Shown: positions 5,292 to 13,384 of the stretch, piece by piece | How positions within the stretch are numbered: position 1 is the first letter of the stretch | Layout of the letters: each line of letters begins with the position of its first letter | Origin: JBKHHU01 sp046539045 | Lineage (GTDB): Bacteria; Planctomycetota; Phycisphaerae; SM23-33 | Direction of reading: 5' to 3' | DNA: 13,655 nt | Assembly: GCA_046539045.1 (NCBI GenBank) | Contig: JBKHHU010000087.1 | Span: 1-13,655 of the forward strand | Program-made: the position numbers and the translations under genes | Notes under the pieces: model-generated | What the model was told of the DNA's origin: nothing | Seen by the model: only the letters and a program-made list of their open reading frames with translations | The model's database searches: none

Positions 5292-6584
5292 TCAGTCGCT
5301 GATGTCGAACAGTTCGCGCGGCGTGTCGTGCAGCAATGCCCGGGCGACACCGATCGCCTGGTCGACACTGTAGAAGCCCTGGTCCACCTTCTCAGCCAGG
5401 ACATTGGCCAGAACCCGCCGCGTCATCTGCAGCCGCCCGTAGATCCAGTCCACGCAGTACCCGTCGCTGAAGAACCCACAGAGACGGCTGGCGGGCACCA
5501 TATCCAGCCTCCTGCTCAGCGCCCGGTGCATGACGTCCGGGTAGAAATTGTTCCACCAGAAGCTGCTCAGCGAGACGTTGCTGTACCCGAGGGTGAGGGA
5601 ACACAACACCGGCTCATCCGGCTCGTATCCGGACAGCATGTCAAAGTGAATGTCCGGATACTCGCCGATCAGGTAGCCCAGCGTGTGGACGAACGTTCGC
5701 GGTGCCTTGGCCACCGGGTGAGGGCGCCCGGGCGTCAGGAAATGCGTGCCGTACACGACCTGCCAGACCCGCGTCTTGCCCCGGATTGCATCGAGCATCG
5801 AACGCACCAGCGCCGCCTCCAGCAGACTCCGGTCGGCCGGCGAGATTTTCTTCTTTTCGCCGACGTCTTTCAGAATGCGATCGATCTCACGGTCGTTTGC
5901 GGGCCGGAAATCGCAGTCGGAGCTGATCCACGCGACCAGGCCGTGCTTGTCGCTCCAGTCCAGCCGGTCGTAGTAATCGCGAGTCATTTCCCGCAGTTCG
6001 TCGGCGCTCCGCACCTGCCGCCCGGTGCGTTGCTCGATGCGCTCCAGCCGATCGGCCCACGTCATATATTCCCGCCATCCGGCTGTTGGGGCCGTCTCGA
6101 TCGTAAACCGGATGCCCGGGTCCTCCTGGCCGTCGGCCAGCGGAGGAACCTGGTACCGACTGCTCAGAATCCGCTCGATATTTGCCTCCCGGAGCACTTG
6201 CCGGCCCCATCCGTCGCGGGAGGTGCGCTCCTCAAAGGCTGCCTGCAGTTTCTCAAGCGACTGGGCGGTAATCGGCTCGTCAAAGTCGTACAGGTCCCGG
6301 AGAATCTGCCTCAATGCCCAGGCAAACGAGGTATTCTGCATAGCCGACATCTTCTCGAACACCTGCTCGTCCATTTCGTCTGCAAGAGCGTGGAAGTCCC
6401 TTCCCGGCCAGAGCTTTCCTTCCGAGACCCCCGCTGCCCGCAACGGGTAGCGCACCATGTGGTAGAGCACGATTTCGCTCAGGTTTCGGGCGACGAGTTG
6501 ATCCCTCCCCAGGTGCGAGTGCACGTCGATGACGGGTATCTGTTCCAGTTCGGCGCGTATGTCGTCGCGAAGCATCTGCAGCAT
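5292..6584 (-). CDS. Divergent uronate-isomerase-family amidohydrolase
   Basis: This is a 430-residue member of the amidohydrolase superfamily. VIDVHSHLG near the N-terminus supplies the HxH metal ligands (His22, His24), as in DYHCHL of uronate isomerase. The C-terminal segment GFFSDGYCVDW... TRRVLANVLAEKV (about 370-400) lines up with the uronate isomerase segment MLTDSRSF... FRRILCNMLADDL, so Asp374 is the likely late metal-binding Asp; the Ser-Arg after it is replaced by Gly-Tyr. Two Trp-rich patches (SSFWWNNFYPD and GWREYMTW) are distinctive. The substrate is unknown; it may not be a hexuronate. The ATG at 6584 is chosen because AGGA lies just upstream and the homologous region begins at once; an ATG at 6575 is also possible. 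It is monocistronic by position. No signal peptide is seen, so it is probably cytoplasmic. Confidence 0.8.
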   Translation of the reverse strand: MLQMLRDDIRAELEQIPVIDVHSHLGRDQLVARNLSEIVLYHMVRYPLRAAGVSEGKLWPGRDFHALADEMDEQVFEKMSAMQNTSFAWALRQILRDLYDFDEPITAQSLEKLQAAFEERTSRDGWGRQVLREANIERILSSRYQVPPLADGQEDPGIRFTIETAPTAGWREYMTWADRLERIEQRTGRQVRSADELREMTRDYYDRLDWSDKHGLVAWISSDCDFRPANDREIDRILKDVGEKKKISPADRSLLEAALVRSMLDAIRGKTRVWQVVYGTHFLTPGRPHPVAKAPRTFVHTLGYLIGEYPDIHFDMLSGYEPDEPVLCSLTLGYSNVSLSSFWWNNFYPDVMHRALSRRLDMVPASRLCGFFSDGYCVDWIYGRLQMTRRVLANVLAEKVDQGFYSVDQAIGVARALLHDTPRELFDISD

Positions 6585-6961
6585 CCTTTCCTGTTCCTTC
6601 GGGTCCGTTTCACTGTATCGCCGAAGACTCCCTGCCGCAATCTTTGCCCGAAACTGCACGCCCGTAAAGACTTGCTTTGCACCCCCGCCGAGAGGGCAAG
6701 CCAATGCGGCGACCTTTGTCGAAAACCCGAAAATGCAAGATCCCGACCTGTGAAGCAACACACAGAAAAGTTGCTTTCGCTATTACGTATTCTATGTTCT
6801 CTATACCACGACACGTGAGGGATTGCTCGGGGCAATGACCTATCTTTGTACAGCATTTGCATTTGGGTGTTTAACACGGGCTTGATAATCGCCGATGGGC
6901 AGTAAGGCCGCACGGGGTTCTCGGCCAGGCGTGCAACCAGAACCCGCTGGAAGGGACACCT
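6585..6961. promoter_or_regulatory. Divergent intergenic region with AT-rich core
   Basis: No gene is seen in these 377 bp, which separate the amidohydrolase from the surface-protein operon and must hold the promoters of both. The middle (about 6775-6890) is markedly more AT-rich than its surroundings. A 7-bp inverted repeat AAGCAAC (6753-6759) / GTTGCTT (6770-6776) lies in the probable leader of the minus-strand gene. On the plus strand GATAAT (6884-6889) and TTTAAC (6870-6875, 18 bp after TTGTAC at 6846-6851) are possible -10 elements, neither convincing. GGAAGGG (6949-6955) is a clear ribosome binding site for the gene at 6962. Confidence 0.45.
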
Positions 6962-9325
6962 ATGCCGAAACTGGTAGTGCCACAATTCGACAAACTGGAG
7001 CCACGCAGCCTGTTTTCCGGGGATTTGATGGGGGCATTGGATGCTTCTCCTCCGGAATTGCAGGACTCGGTTTCCGTAATCTACGAGAACGCTGAGACCG
7101 GGACGAAGGTGACGGACCTGGACGCGTTCGACGCAGAAAGCAGCCAACTCTACTACTTCATCGAGGCAGGCAACGAAGACGGGGCGTTCCGGATCGATCA
7201 CTACACCGGTGAGATCTTCGTTTCCGACAACACCAACCTCGACTATGAAACCATTCAGCAGCGCGATCTGCTGGTGAAGGTCTACGACGCCTTGCCGGTA
7301 GTGGACTTCGACGACATGGGGGCAACCGGCACGTCCGTACCGGATTCGCTCGCCCTGACAGACTGGTTTTCCAGCAATGGTGACATCGACAGCTTGAGTA
7401 CCTCCGGCGACTGGCTGAGCAACGGCACGTACAATGCCGGCACCCTCGAAGGAAGCAACCGTGCCGTCGGCATGTATACGGCCGCATCGGGTGATTTGCG
7501 ATACCTGACGGCCCAGGTGTATGTGGATTCCTCCGGCACGCTGGATCTCTCTCTGGACGTGTTCATCGCCTGTGCACGGCTGGACGAACTCGGCAGGTAC
7601 TGGGGTGGAGTCGGTGTCAGCATTGACGGCGCGGCAGAGACTCTTTCGGCCACTCTGCTCCAGGAAAATTCGGTCGGGCTGCAGTGGTACGATTCCGACA
7701 CTGCCGTGGACAAGGCCCATCTCTCCGGTACGTTCACGGGCCTGTCCGAAGGATACCACACGCTCAAATTCGATTTCCGGGACGGCTATGCCACGCCCGA
7801 TGGGCTTCACCAGGAAAACCGAAAAAGGCTGCTGGTAGCGCTGGACAACATCCAGGTCGGCCCGGCGGCAGAGACCGACACCGCCACCGCCACCATCCAA
7901 CTGGAGGATGTCAACGAATACGCCCCCGCGATGGTCGACGGAGATCGGCATTTCACCGTTCAGCGAGGCCAGACAACGGGTAGCGAGGTCCTGGACGTTT
8001 CTGCCACCGATCGAGACGGCTCGGCGGTGTTAACTTACTCCATCGTCGGAGGCAACTACGGTGGAGCGTTCGGCATTGATTCCCAGACCGGGACAATCTA
8101 CATCGCCGACGGGTCCGCGGTCGGCCTGCAGACATCCTACTCCCTGACCGTTCAGGCAAGCGACGGGACGTTCTCCGCCGTGACGACAGTCACCGGAGAG
8201 GTGTTGGTGGCGCCGACCGTCACCGAACCGACCTCCGAGTCGGTCTCAACGTCCACGGAAAGCTCCACAACAGAGGCAGACGTCGAAGAAGACGCCACCA
8301 TCTACGGGGCCGAGACGGATACGTCCGAGACTGAGGATACCAGCTCAACCACCTTCTCCGAGACGGAGGACGCTGAAGCTGCCACCGAGGAGGATGCACC
8401 GACCTCCGAGGCCGACCAGACCGAGGAAGTCTCCAGCACCGATTCGGCAGAGTCGGAAACAGATGCCGAGACCGAATCGGAGTCCGATACCGACCGGGAA
8501 CTGACTGAGGAAGTCGCCACCGATACGGAAACCGACACAGCGACCGATACGGAAGCCGAAAGCGAGAACGGCGAAGAAGTTGCAGAGACGGAAGATTCTG
8601 AGGCGCAAGGGGATTCGGAAGCAAAGGTTGCCCGGGAAACGGCCGAAGAGGAAGAAGTACCTGGCGAGGAAGAGCAGGAACACCTGGCTCAGACAGAAGA
8701 GGTCGATCCGGGCCAGGTTAAGGCAGCCGAAGCTACCGGCGCGACGCAACTGGCGCAGATTGCTGCCGCCAAGCGCCGGGAAACCAGGAAACGACGCTCC
8801 GCGGCGAGCATTGCAAGGACGCGGGCGCAACGAATCGGGACGGATGCCTCCGTCGGGAAAACGGCTCCCGCACCGGGCCGAACGGTCGCCATGGCCAGAC
8901 CGATCAAGAAGTCCGTATGGTCGCCGACGCGGCGCAAAACCGCGCCGGTGACATCCAGCGTGGACTGGACACAGATCAAGACGCTTTCGACGCAGAAACC
9001 GATCGACGTACTGGCCGAAACACCGGCACTGACCGAAAAGCTGGACAGCCTCAAAGAGCAGATGGACAAGCAGTACTCCAGCGAAGTGAAGACGACCACG
9101 GTCGCCGTGGGAACCGTTACCGGCGTCACCGCCTTCGCCTCGGCCGGCTATCTGTTCTGGTGCTTGCGAGGCGGATCGCTGATGGCCAGCGCGATCACAT
9201 CCTTCCCGCTGTGGCGATGGTTTGATCCGCTGCCGATCGTGGAATTCCACGAGAAAGAGAACACGCGCAACAACAGACACACCGACGATGACGAGGACTC
9301 GCTGTTGCTATCCCTCGTCGAGTAG
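6962..9325 (+). CDS. LEPR-motif cadherin-like surface protein with C-terminal membrane tail
   Basis: This is a 787-residue probable surface adhesin. Near the N-terminus KLEPRSLFSGD (11-21) is a variant of the LEPR-xLL motif found at the start of many large planctomycete exported proteins. A first cadherin-like unit begins at about 38 (NEDGAFRIDHYTGEIFV). After LLVKVYDA (103-110) it is interrupted by about 190 residues of a beta-rich, jelly-roll-like domain, and resumes at TATATIQLEDVNEYAP, the cadherin calcium-linker type (DxNxxxP). A second cadherin unit spans about 323-415 (GAFGIDSQTGTIYIA). An acidic Ser/Thr/Glu/Asp-rich region follows (about 420-580), then a basic region (about 604-660), a hydrophobic segment (about 711-733), a second hydrophobic stretch (SLMASAITSFPLWRWFDPLPI) and a charged tail. 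GGAAGGG precedes the ATG by 6 nt. It is followed 34 bp later by a cyclic-di-GMP gene. Adhesion is inferred from cadherin repeats. Confidence 0.85.
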   Translation: MPKLVVPQFDKLEPRSLFSGDLMGALDASPPELQDSVSVIYENAETGTKVTDLDAFDAESSQLYYFIEAGNEDGAFRIDHYTGEIFVSDNTNLDYETIQQRDLLVKVYDALPVVDFDDMGATGTSVPDSLALTDWFSSNGDIDSLSTSGDWLSNGTYNAGTLEGSNRAVGMYTAASGDLRYLTAQVYVDSSGTLDLSLDVFIACARLDELGRYWGGVGVSIDGAAETLSATLLQENSVGLQWYDSDTAVDKAHLSGTFTGLSEGYHTLKFDFRDGYATPDGLHQENRKRLLVALDNIQVGPAAETDTATATIQLEDVNEYAPAMVDGDRHFTVQRGQTTGSEVLDVSATDRDGSAVLTYSIVGGNYGGAFGIDSQTGTIYIADGSAVGLQTSYSLTVQASDGTFSAVTTVTGEVLVAPTVTEPTSESVSTSTESSTTEADVEEDATIYGAETDTSETEDTSSTTFSETEDAEAATEEDAPTSEADQTEEVSSTDSAESETDAETESESDTDRELTEEVATDTETDTATDTEAESENGEEVAETEDSEAQGDSEAKVARETAEEEEVPGEEEQEHLAQTEEVDPGQVKAAEATGATQLAQIAAAKRRETRKRRSAASIARTRAQRIGTDASVGKTAPAPGRTVAMARPIKKSVWSPTRRKTAPVTSSVDWTQIKTLSTQKPIDVLAETPALTEKLDSLKEQMDKQYSSEVKTTTVAVGTVTGVTAFASAGYLFWCLRGGSLMASAITSFPLWRWFDPLPIVEFHEKENTRNNRHTDDDEDSLLLSLVE

Positions 9326-9359
9326 GAACACCCAGCCGCACCGAACACACGGACAGACA

Positions 9360-11786
9360 ATGAAGAGGATTTCCGCAGCAACCCGAATCAGCATCGGATT
9401 GGTCGGTTTGACGATCAGTGCGTTGCTCACAGCCCAGATGGTGGGCCTGCTTCCCGACCCGAACAAAGAGATTCTGGACGGTCGGAAGAAGCTGTGCGAA
9501 ACCGTGGCTGTCGGGTGTGCCCTTGCGGTAAAGAAAGACGACCGCCAGACGGTCGAGGATACCATCGCCTCGGTTGTCCAGCGGAATGACGACGTGCTGT
9601 CCGCAGCCGTGCGCGACACCAGCGGTACGGTCATCATTGAAGCAGGCCCCCACAGCGGACAATGGGAGCCCATGCAGGAAGATTCCGCCTCCCCCGTTCA
9701 GGCCCAGATCCCGATTTTCAAGAACGGGCAGCGCTGGGCGACGGTGGAACTCCGGTTTGCCCGGCTCAGCTCCGGGGCCTGGTGGTCCTTTCTCGACAAT
9801 CCGGTCACGCGTCTGCTTCTCTTCGTCGGTGTACTCGCATTCATCGCCTACATGCTCTACCTGCGGAAAGTCCTGCAGCACCTCGACCCGTCCTCGGTCA
9901 TTCCGGACCGCGTCAAGGCCGTTCTGAACACACTCGCCGAGGGCGTGCTGATTCTGGACCGACATCAGAGGATCGTGCTGGCCAACAAGACGTTCTCCGC
10001 TGCCATAGGCGCGGTTCCACAGGAAATGCAGGGCAGGAAGGCCGAGTCCCTGCCGTGGATGGTCGACAAAGAAGGTGCCGACGCAGAGACATGGCAGAAG
10101 GCGCTGCTGGGCAATACCGTCCGGACCGGCGTTGCACTCAAGCTTGCGCGCAAGGACGGCGGGGTCCGGTCCTTTATGGTCAACTCCGCGCCCATCACCG
10201 CCCCGGACGGGACAAGCCGCGGGGTGCTTGCGACGTTCGACGACGTAACCAGCATAGAAGAGAAGAACGTCGAACTGCAGCAGATGCTGTCGCTGCTGAA
10301 GGACTCGCGGGACGAAGTCGATCGCCAGAACCGTCAGCTGCAGGTGCTTGCCCACCACGATCCGCTCACCGGTCTTCTCAACCGGCGGGCGTTTTTCGAG
10401 CAGGCGGAGAATCGCTGGTCGGAGGCGAAAAGGCACGGGTACGACATCGCGTGCATCATGGTCGACATCGACCATTTCAAGGAAGTGAACGACTATCACG
10501 GCCACGCGATGGGCGACAACGTACTCAAGGTCGTAGCCAACGCCATCAAGGAACGGGTCCGCGACGGAGATATCGTCTGCCGGTACGGAGGCGAGGAGTT
10601 CTGCGTCCTGCTCTCTCATGCCACCTGCGAGGAAGCGGCAGTGGCCGGGGAGCGGTTCCGAACAGGTGTGGAAGGTGCCCGCTGCGGCGATCTTCAGGTG
10701 ACGGCCAGCCTCGGTGTCTGCTCAACCAACTGCGGTGGCGATGACCTGCAGGATCTGATCGGCAAGGCCGACGCTGCCTTGTACTTCGCCAAGGATATGG
10801 GACGCAACCAGGTCCGGCGATGGGATCTCATTCCTTCCAGTGCTGAACTGGAGGGGACGCACGGCTGTTCGGCAAAACTCCCGGGCGATTCCGACCAGGC
10901 ACATACGCCGATCCCGCTCAACGCGGTCCACGCACTGCTTTCGGCGTTGCGGCACCGCGATCCGGAAACCGCGGGGCACTCCCAGCGGGTCGGTGACCTC
11001 TGCGTCAGCGCCGCCGAGGATCTCATGCCGTCCCGGAAGGTGTTCACTCTGGAAATTGCCGCCCTGCTGCACGACATCGGCAAGCTGGGCGTACCCGACG
11101 CCATCCTGCTCAAGCCCGGGCGGCTGACCGAGGAAGAGTGGGAGATCATGCACAACCATGATCGGATGGGCGTGGAGATTATCGAATCGGCGTTCGCCTC
11201 TCCGGACCTGACGAACATCGTGCGTCACCATCACGCGTGGTTCGGCGGGAACCCGGCCTACCCGGGGCTGCCCGAAGGCGAGGATATCCCGCTGCCCGCC
11301 CGCATCCTGTCCATTGCCGACGCGTTCGACGCGATGGTTTCGGATCGGCCCTATCGCAAAGCCATGAGCCATGAAGACGCGTTCGAGGAGCTTCGCCGCT
11401 GTGCGGGGACGCAATTCGATCCGGACCTGGTCGAACGGTTCATCTCTACGGTTCTTTCCGACTCGCGCCTGCGAAACCAGGCCGACGAAAAGAACCAGGG
11501 AGCACGCCAGAAGCTTCTGCAACTGTCTCTCGAAGTCGAGCGGCTGGCATGCAGCCTGGACGCCCGCGACCTGTCGACCCTCTCTGCCATCGCCCTTTCG
11601 CTGGTATCCAAGGCCCAAGCCCTGAATGCCCCGGTCGTGGCGCAGATGGCTGAGACGATCCACAACACAGCGGCCCATGAGAAAGACATCCTTTCACTGG
11701 TTTCCCTGACCAACGATCTCATGAAGCACTGCCGCAAAGCGCAGCAGCAGTGTCTGGATGAGAATCCGCTGGAGCAGCCCGCCTAG
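9360..11786 (+). CDS. Membrane-bound GGDEF and HD-GYP cyclic-di-GMP protein
   Basis: This 808-residue sensor has a transmembrane helix (about 10-30), an extracytoplasmic sensor region (31-145), a second transmembrane helix (about 150-168) and a PAS domain (about 185-300; LAEGVLILDRHQRIVLANKTF). A coiled linker (about 297-330) leads to a GGDEF domain (about 331-490; HDPLTGLLNRR, RYGGEEF at 408-414, and an inhibitory-site RDGD at 401-404). An HD-GYP phosphodiesterase domain follows (about 520-700; HDIGK at 571-575, HHHAW at 623-627, ADAFDAM, SDRPYR). The GYP motif is degenerate: GGNPAYPG. The last 90 residues are helical and resemble a histidine phosphotransfer domain without its histidine. It can in principle both make and degrade cyclic di-GMP. 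The ATG at 9360 has no strong ribosome binding site; the 34-bp gap suggests co-transcription with the surface protein before it. Confidence 0.94.
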   Translation: MKRISAATRISIGLVGLTISALLTAQMVGLLPDPNKEILDGRKKLCETVAVGCALAVKKDDRQTVEDTIASVVQRNDDVLSAAVRDTSGTVIIEAGPHSGQWEPMQEDSASPVQAQIPIFKNGQRWATVELRFARLSSGAWWSFLDNPVTRLLLFVGVLAFIAYMLYLRKVLQHLDPSSVIPDRVKAVLNTLAEGVLILDRHQRIVLANKTFSAAIGAVPQEMQGRKAESLPWMVDKEGADAETWQKALLGNTVRTGVALKLARKDGGVRSFMVNSAPITAPDGTSRGVLATFDDVTSIEEKNVELQQMLSLLKDSRDEVDRQNRQLQVLAHHDPLTGLLNRRAFFEQAENRWSEAKRHGYDIACIMVDIDHFKEVNDYHGHAMGDNVLKVVANAIKERVRDGDIVCRYGGEEFCVLLSHATCEEAAVAGERFRTGVEGARCGDLQVTASLGVCSTNCGGDDLQDLIGKADAALYFAKDMGRNQVRRWDLIPSSAELEGTHGCSAKLPGDSDQAHTPIPLNAVHALLSALRHRDPETAGHSQRVGDLCVSAAEDLMPSRKVFTLEIAALLHDIGKLGVPDAILLKPGRLTEEEWEIMHNHDRMGVEIIESAFASPDLTNIVRHHHAWFGGNPAYPGLPEGEDIPLPARILSIADAFDAMVSDRPYRKAMSHEDAFEELRRCAGTQFDPDLVERFISTVLSDSRLRNQADEKNQGARQKLLQLSLEVERLACSLDARDLSTLSAIALSLVSKAQALNAPVVAQMAETIHNTAAHEKDILSLVSLTNDLMKHCRKAQQQCLDENPLEQPA

Positions 11787-11796
11787 GATTACCGAC

Positions 11797-11808
11797 GCTG
11801 CCGGCAGC
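11797..11808. terminator. Short palindrome after the cyclic-di-GMP gene
   Basis: GCTGCCGGCAGC, a perfect 12-bp palindrome 10 bp past the stop codon, can fold as GCTG-CCGG-CAGC. It is followed by ACTTCTCT, only a weak T-rich tail. It may end the surface-protein operon, but the stem is short. Confidence 0.3.
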
Positions 11809-11870
11809 ACTTCTCTACCGTCCTCACCACAGAACTTCTCGCTTGGCTGTCATCAATCGAGGCAGCGCGA

Positions 11871-11919
11871 TTGCATCCTACGGAAGTCCGAGGCATAATG
11901 GCGGGCCTCGGAAGCCCGA
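11871..11919 (+). promoter_or_regulatory. Candidate uxaC promoter with overlapping operator-like repeats
   Basis: TTGCAT (11871-11876) and CATAAT (11894-11899) are separated by 17 bp and could be -35 and -10 elements. An 8-bp inverted repeat TCCGAGGC (11887-11894) / GCCTCGGA (11905-11912) flanks the -10 exactly. A near-perfect direct repeat CGGAAGTCCGA (11881-11891) / CGGAAGCCCGA (11909-11919) overlaps it. A regulator bound here would cover the promoter. The elements are seen directly; the regulatory role is inferred. Confidence 0.5.
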
Positions 11920-11950
11920 ACCCCAAATGCAAAAAAAGGACGATTCCCAC

Positions 11951-13375
11951 ATGAGCAAACCGTTCATTCACGACGATTTCCTCCTGCAGAACGATTTCGC
12001 ACGCGAACTGTACCACGACCATGCCGCCAGGATGCCGATCATCGACTACCACTGTCACCTCTCGCCGCAAGAGGTGGCCGAGGACAAGAGCTGGCAGACC
12101 ATGACGGAAGTCTGGCTCGGCGGGGACCACTACAAGTGGCGACAGATGCGGACCAACGGGATCGATGAAAAGTACATCACCGGCGACGCCGACGACTGGG
12201 AGAAATTCCGGAAGTGGGCTGCCACCATGCCCTACCTGCTCCGCAATCCGCTGTACCACTGGAATCAACTGGAGTTGAAGCGGTACTTCGGGATCGACGA
12301 CCTGCTCACCCCGCAGACCGCCCGGGCCATCTACGACCGCTGCAACGAGCAACTGGCGACCGACCAGTTCAGCGCGCGGCGCCTGATGGAACGCAGCGAC
12401 GTCAAGCTGGTCTGCACGACCGACGATCCGATCGATTCGCTCGAGTACCACCAGGCGATCGCCGCCGACGAGAATTTCGACGTGCAGGTCCTGCCCACCT
12501 GGCGGCCTGACAAAGGCATGGCCGTGGACAAACCGCAGCAGTTCAACGCGTGGATTGACAAGCTGGCCGAGGTGGCCGACCTCGACATCAGCGACTTCGA
12601 CAGCTACATGGAAGCGATCCGCAAGCGGCACGATTTCTTCCACTCGGTCGGCTGTCGTCTCAGCGACCATGGCGTGGAGACGGTGTACCAGATCGATTAT
12701 ACGCAGGCGGAGATCAAGACGATCTTCGGGAAGGTCCGCGGCGGGAGCGAGCTGACGGGCGAGGAGATCGATAAGTTCCGCTCGGCGATGCTGTACGAAT
12801 TCGGCCTGATGGACGCCGAGAAGAACTGGACCCAGCAGATCCACTACGGCGCGATCCGCAACAACAATACGAAGATGTTCGAGAAACTCGGCCCGGACAC
12901 CGGGTTCGACTCCATTGGCGATTTCCCCGTCGCCAAACCGCTCTCGAAGCTGCTGGACCGCCTGGCGATGGCGGGCAAGCTGCCCAAGACGATCCTGTAC
13001 AACCTGAACCCGTCGGACAACGAGGTGCTCGGGACCATGCTGGGCAACTTCCAGGACGGGACCGTTCCGGGCAAGATCCAGCACGGGTCCGGCTGGTGGT
13101 TCCTGGACCACATCGACGGCATGCGGCGGCAGATGGAATCGCTGTCGGCCCTGGGGCTGCTGAGTCGGTTCGTGGGCATGCTCACCGACAGCCGCTCGTT
13201 CCTGAGCTACACGCGACACGAATACTTCCGCCGCATCCTCTGCAACATGCTCGCCGACGACCTAGCCGCCGGGCTCATCCCCGATGACATGGAACTGGTC
13301 GGCAGGATGGTCCGCGACATCAGCTACAACAATGCCGCGAGATACTTCGGGTTCGATCTGCCCGATCTCGGCTGA
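11951..13375 (+). CDS. uxaC: Uronate isomerase
   Basis: UxaC converts D-glucuronate to D-fructuronate and D-galacturonate to D-tagaturonate, the first cytoplasmic step of hexuronate breakdown. The 474 residues match the usual length of about 470. The metal-binding HxH is in IIDYHCHLSP (His34, His36). HYGAIRNNN and MLTDSRSFLSYTRHEYFRR (late metal Asp413 in TDSR) are family hallmarks, and the C-terminal MVRDISYNNAARYF is typical. The frame is open further upstream, with an ATG at 11927, but the ATG at 11951 gives the conserved N-terminus (MSKPFIHDDFLLQN) and has AAAGGA 10 nt before it. No other hexuronate gene adjoins. A divergent relative of the same superfamily lies at 5292-6584. Confidence 0.96.
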   Translation: MSKPFIHDDFLLQNDFARELYHDHAARMPIIDYHCHLSPQEVAEDKSWQTMTEVWLGGDHYKWRQMRTNGIDEKYITGDADDWEKFRKWAATMPYLLRNPLYHWNQLELKRYFGIDDLLTPQTARAIYDRCNEQLATDQFSARRLMERSDVKLVCTTDDPIDSLEYHQAIAADENFDVQVLPTWRPDKGMAVDKPQQFNAWIDKLAEVADLDISDFDSYMEAIRKRHDFFHSVGCRLSDHGVETVYQIDYTQAEIKTIFGKVRGGSELTGEEIDKFRSAMLYEFGLMDAEKNWTQQIHYGAIRNNNTKMFEKLGPDTGFDSIGDFPVAKPLSKLLDRLAMAGKLPKTILYNLNPSDNEVLGTMLGNFQDGTVPGKIQHGSGWWFLDHIDGMRRQMESLSALGLLSRFVGMLTDSRSFLSYTRHEYFRRILCNMLADDLAAGLIPDDMELVGRMVRDISYNNAARYFGFDLPDLG

Positions 13376-13384
13376 GCGGCGGGG

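Noticed and set aside
8222..8700. Separate Ser-rich antisense gene opposite the acidic region
   Set aside because: The antisense Ser/Val/Asp repeats are the direct complement of the low-complexity Glu/Thr/Asp codons of the surface protein.
11843..11950. N-terminal extension of UxaC by 36 residues
   Set aside because: It would overlap the candidate promoter and repeats, begins with TTG, and UxaC orthologues begin close to the ATG at 11951.
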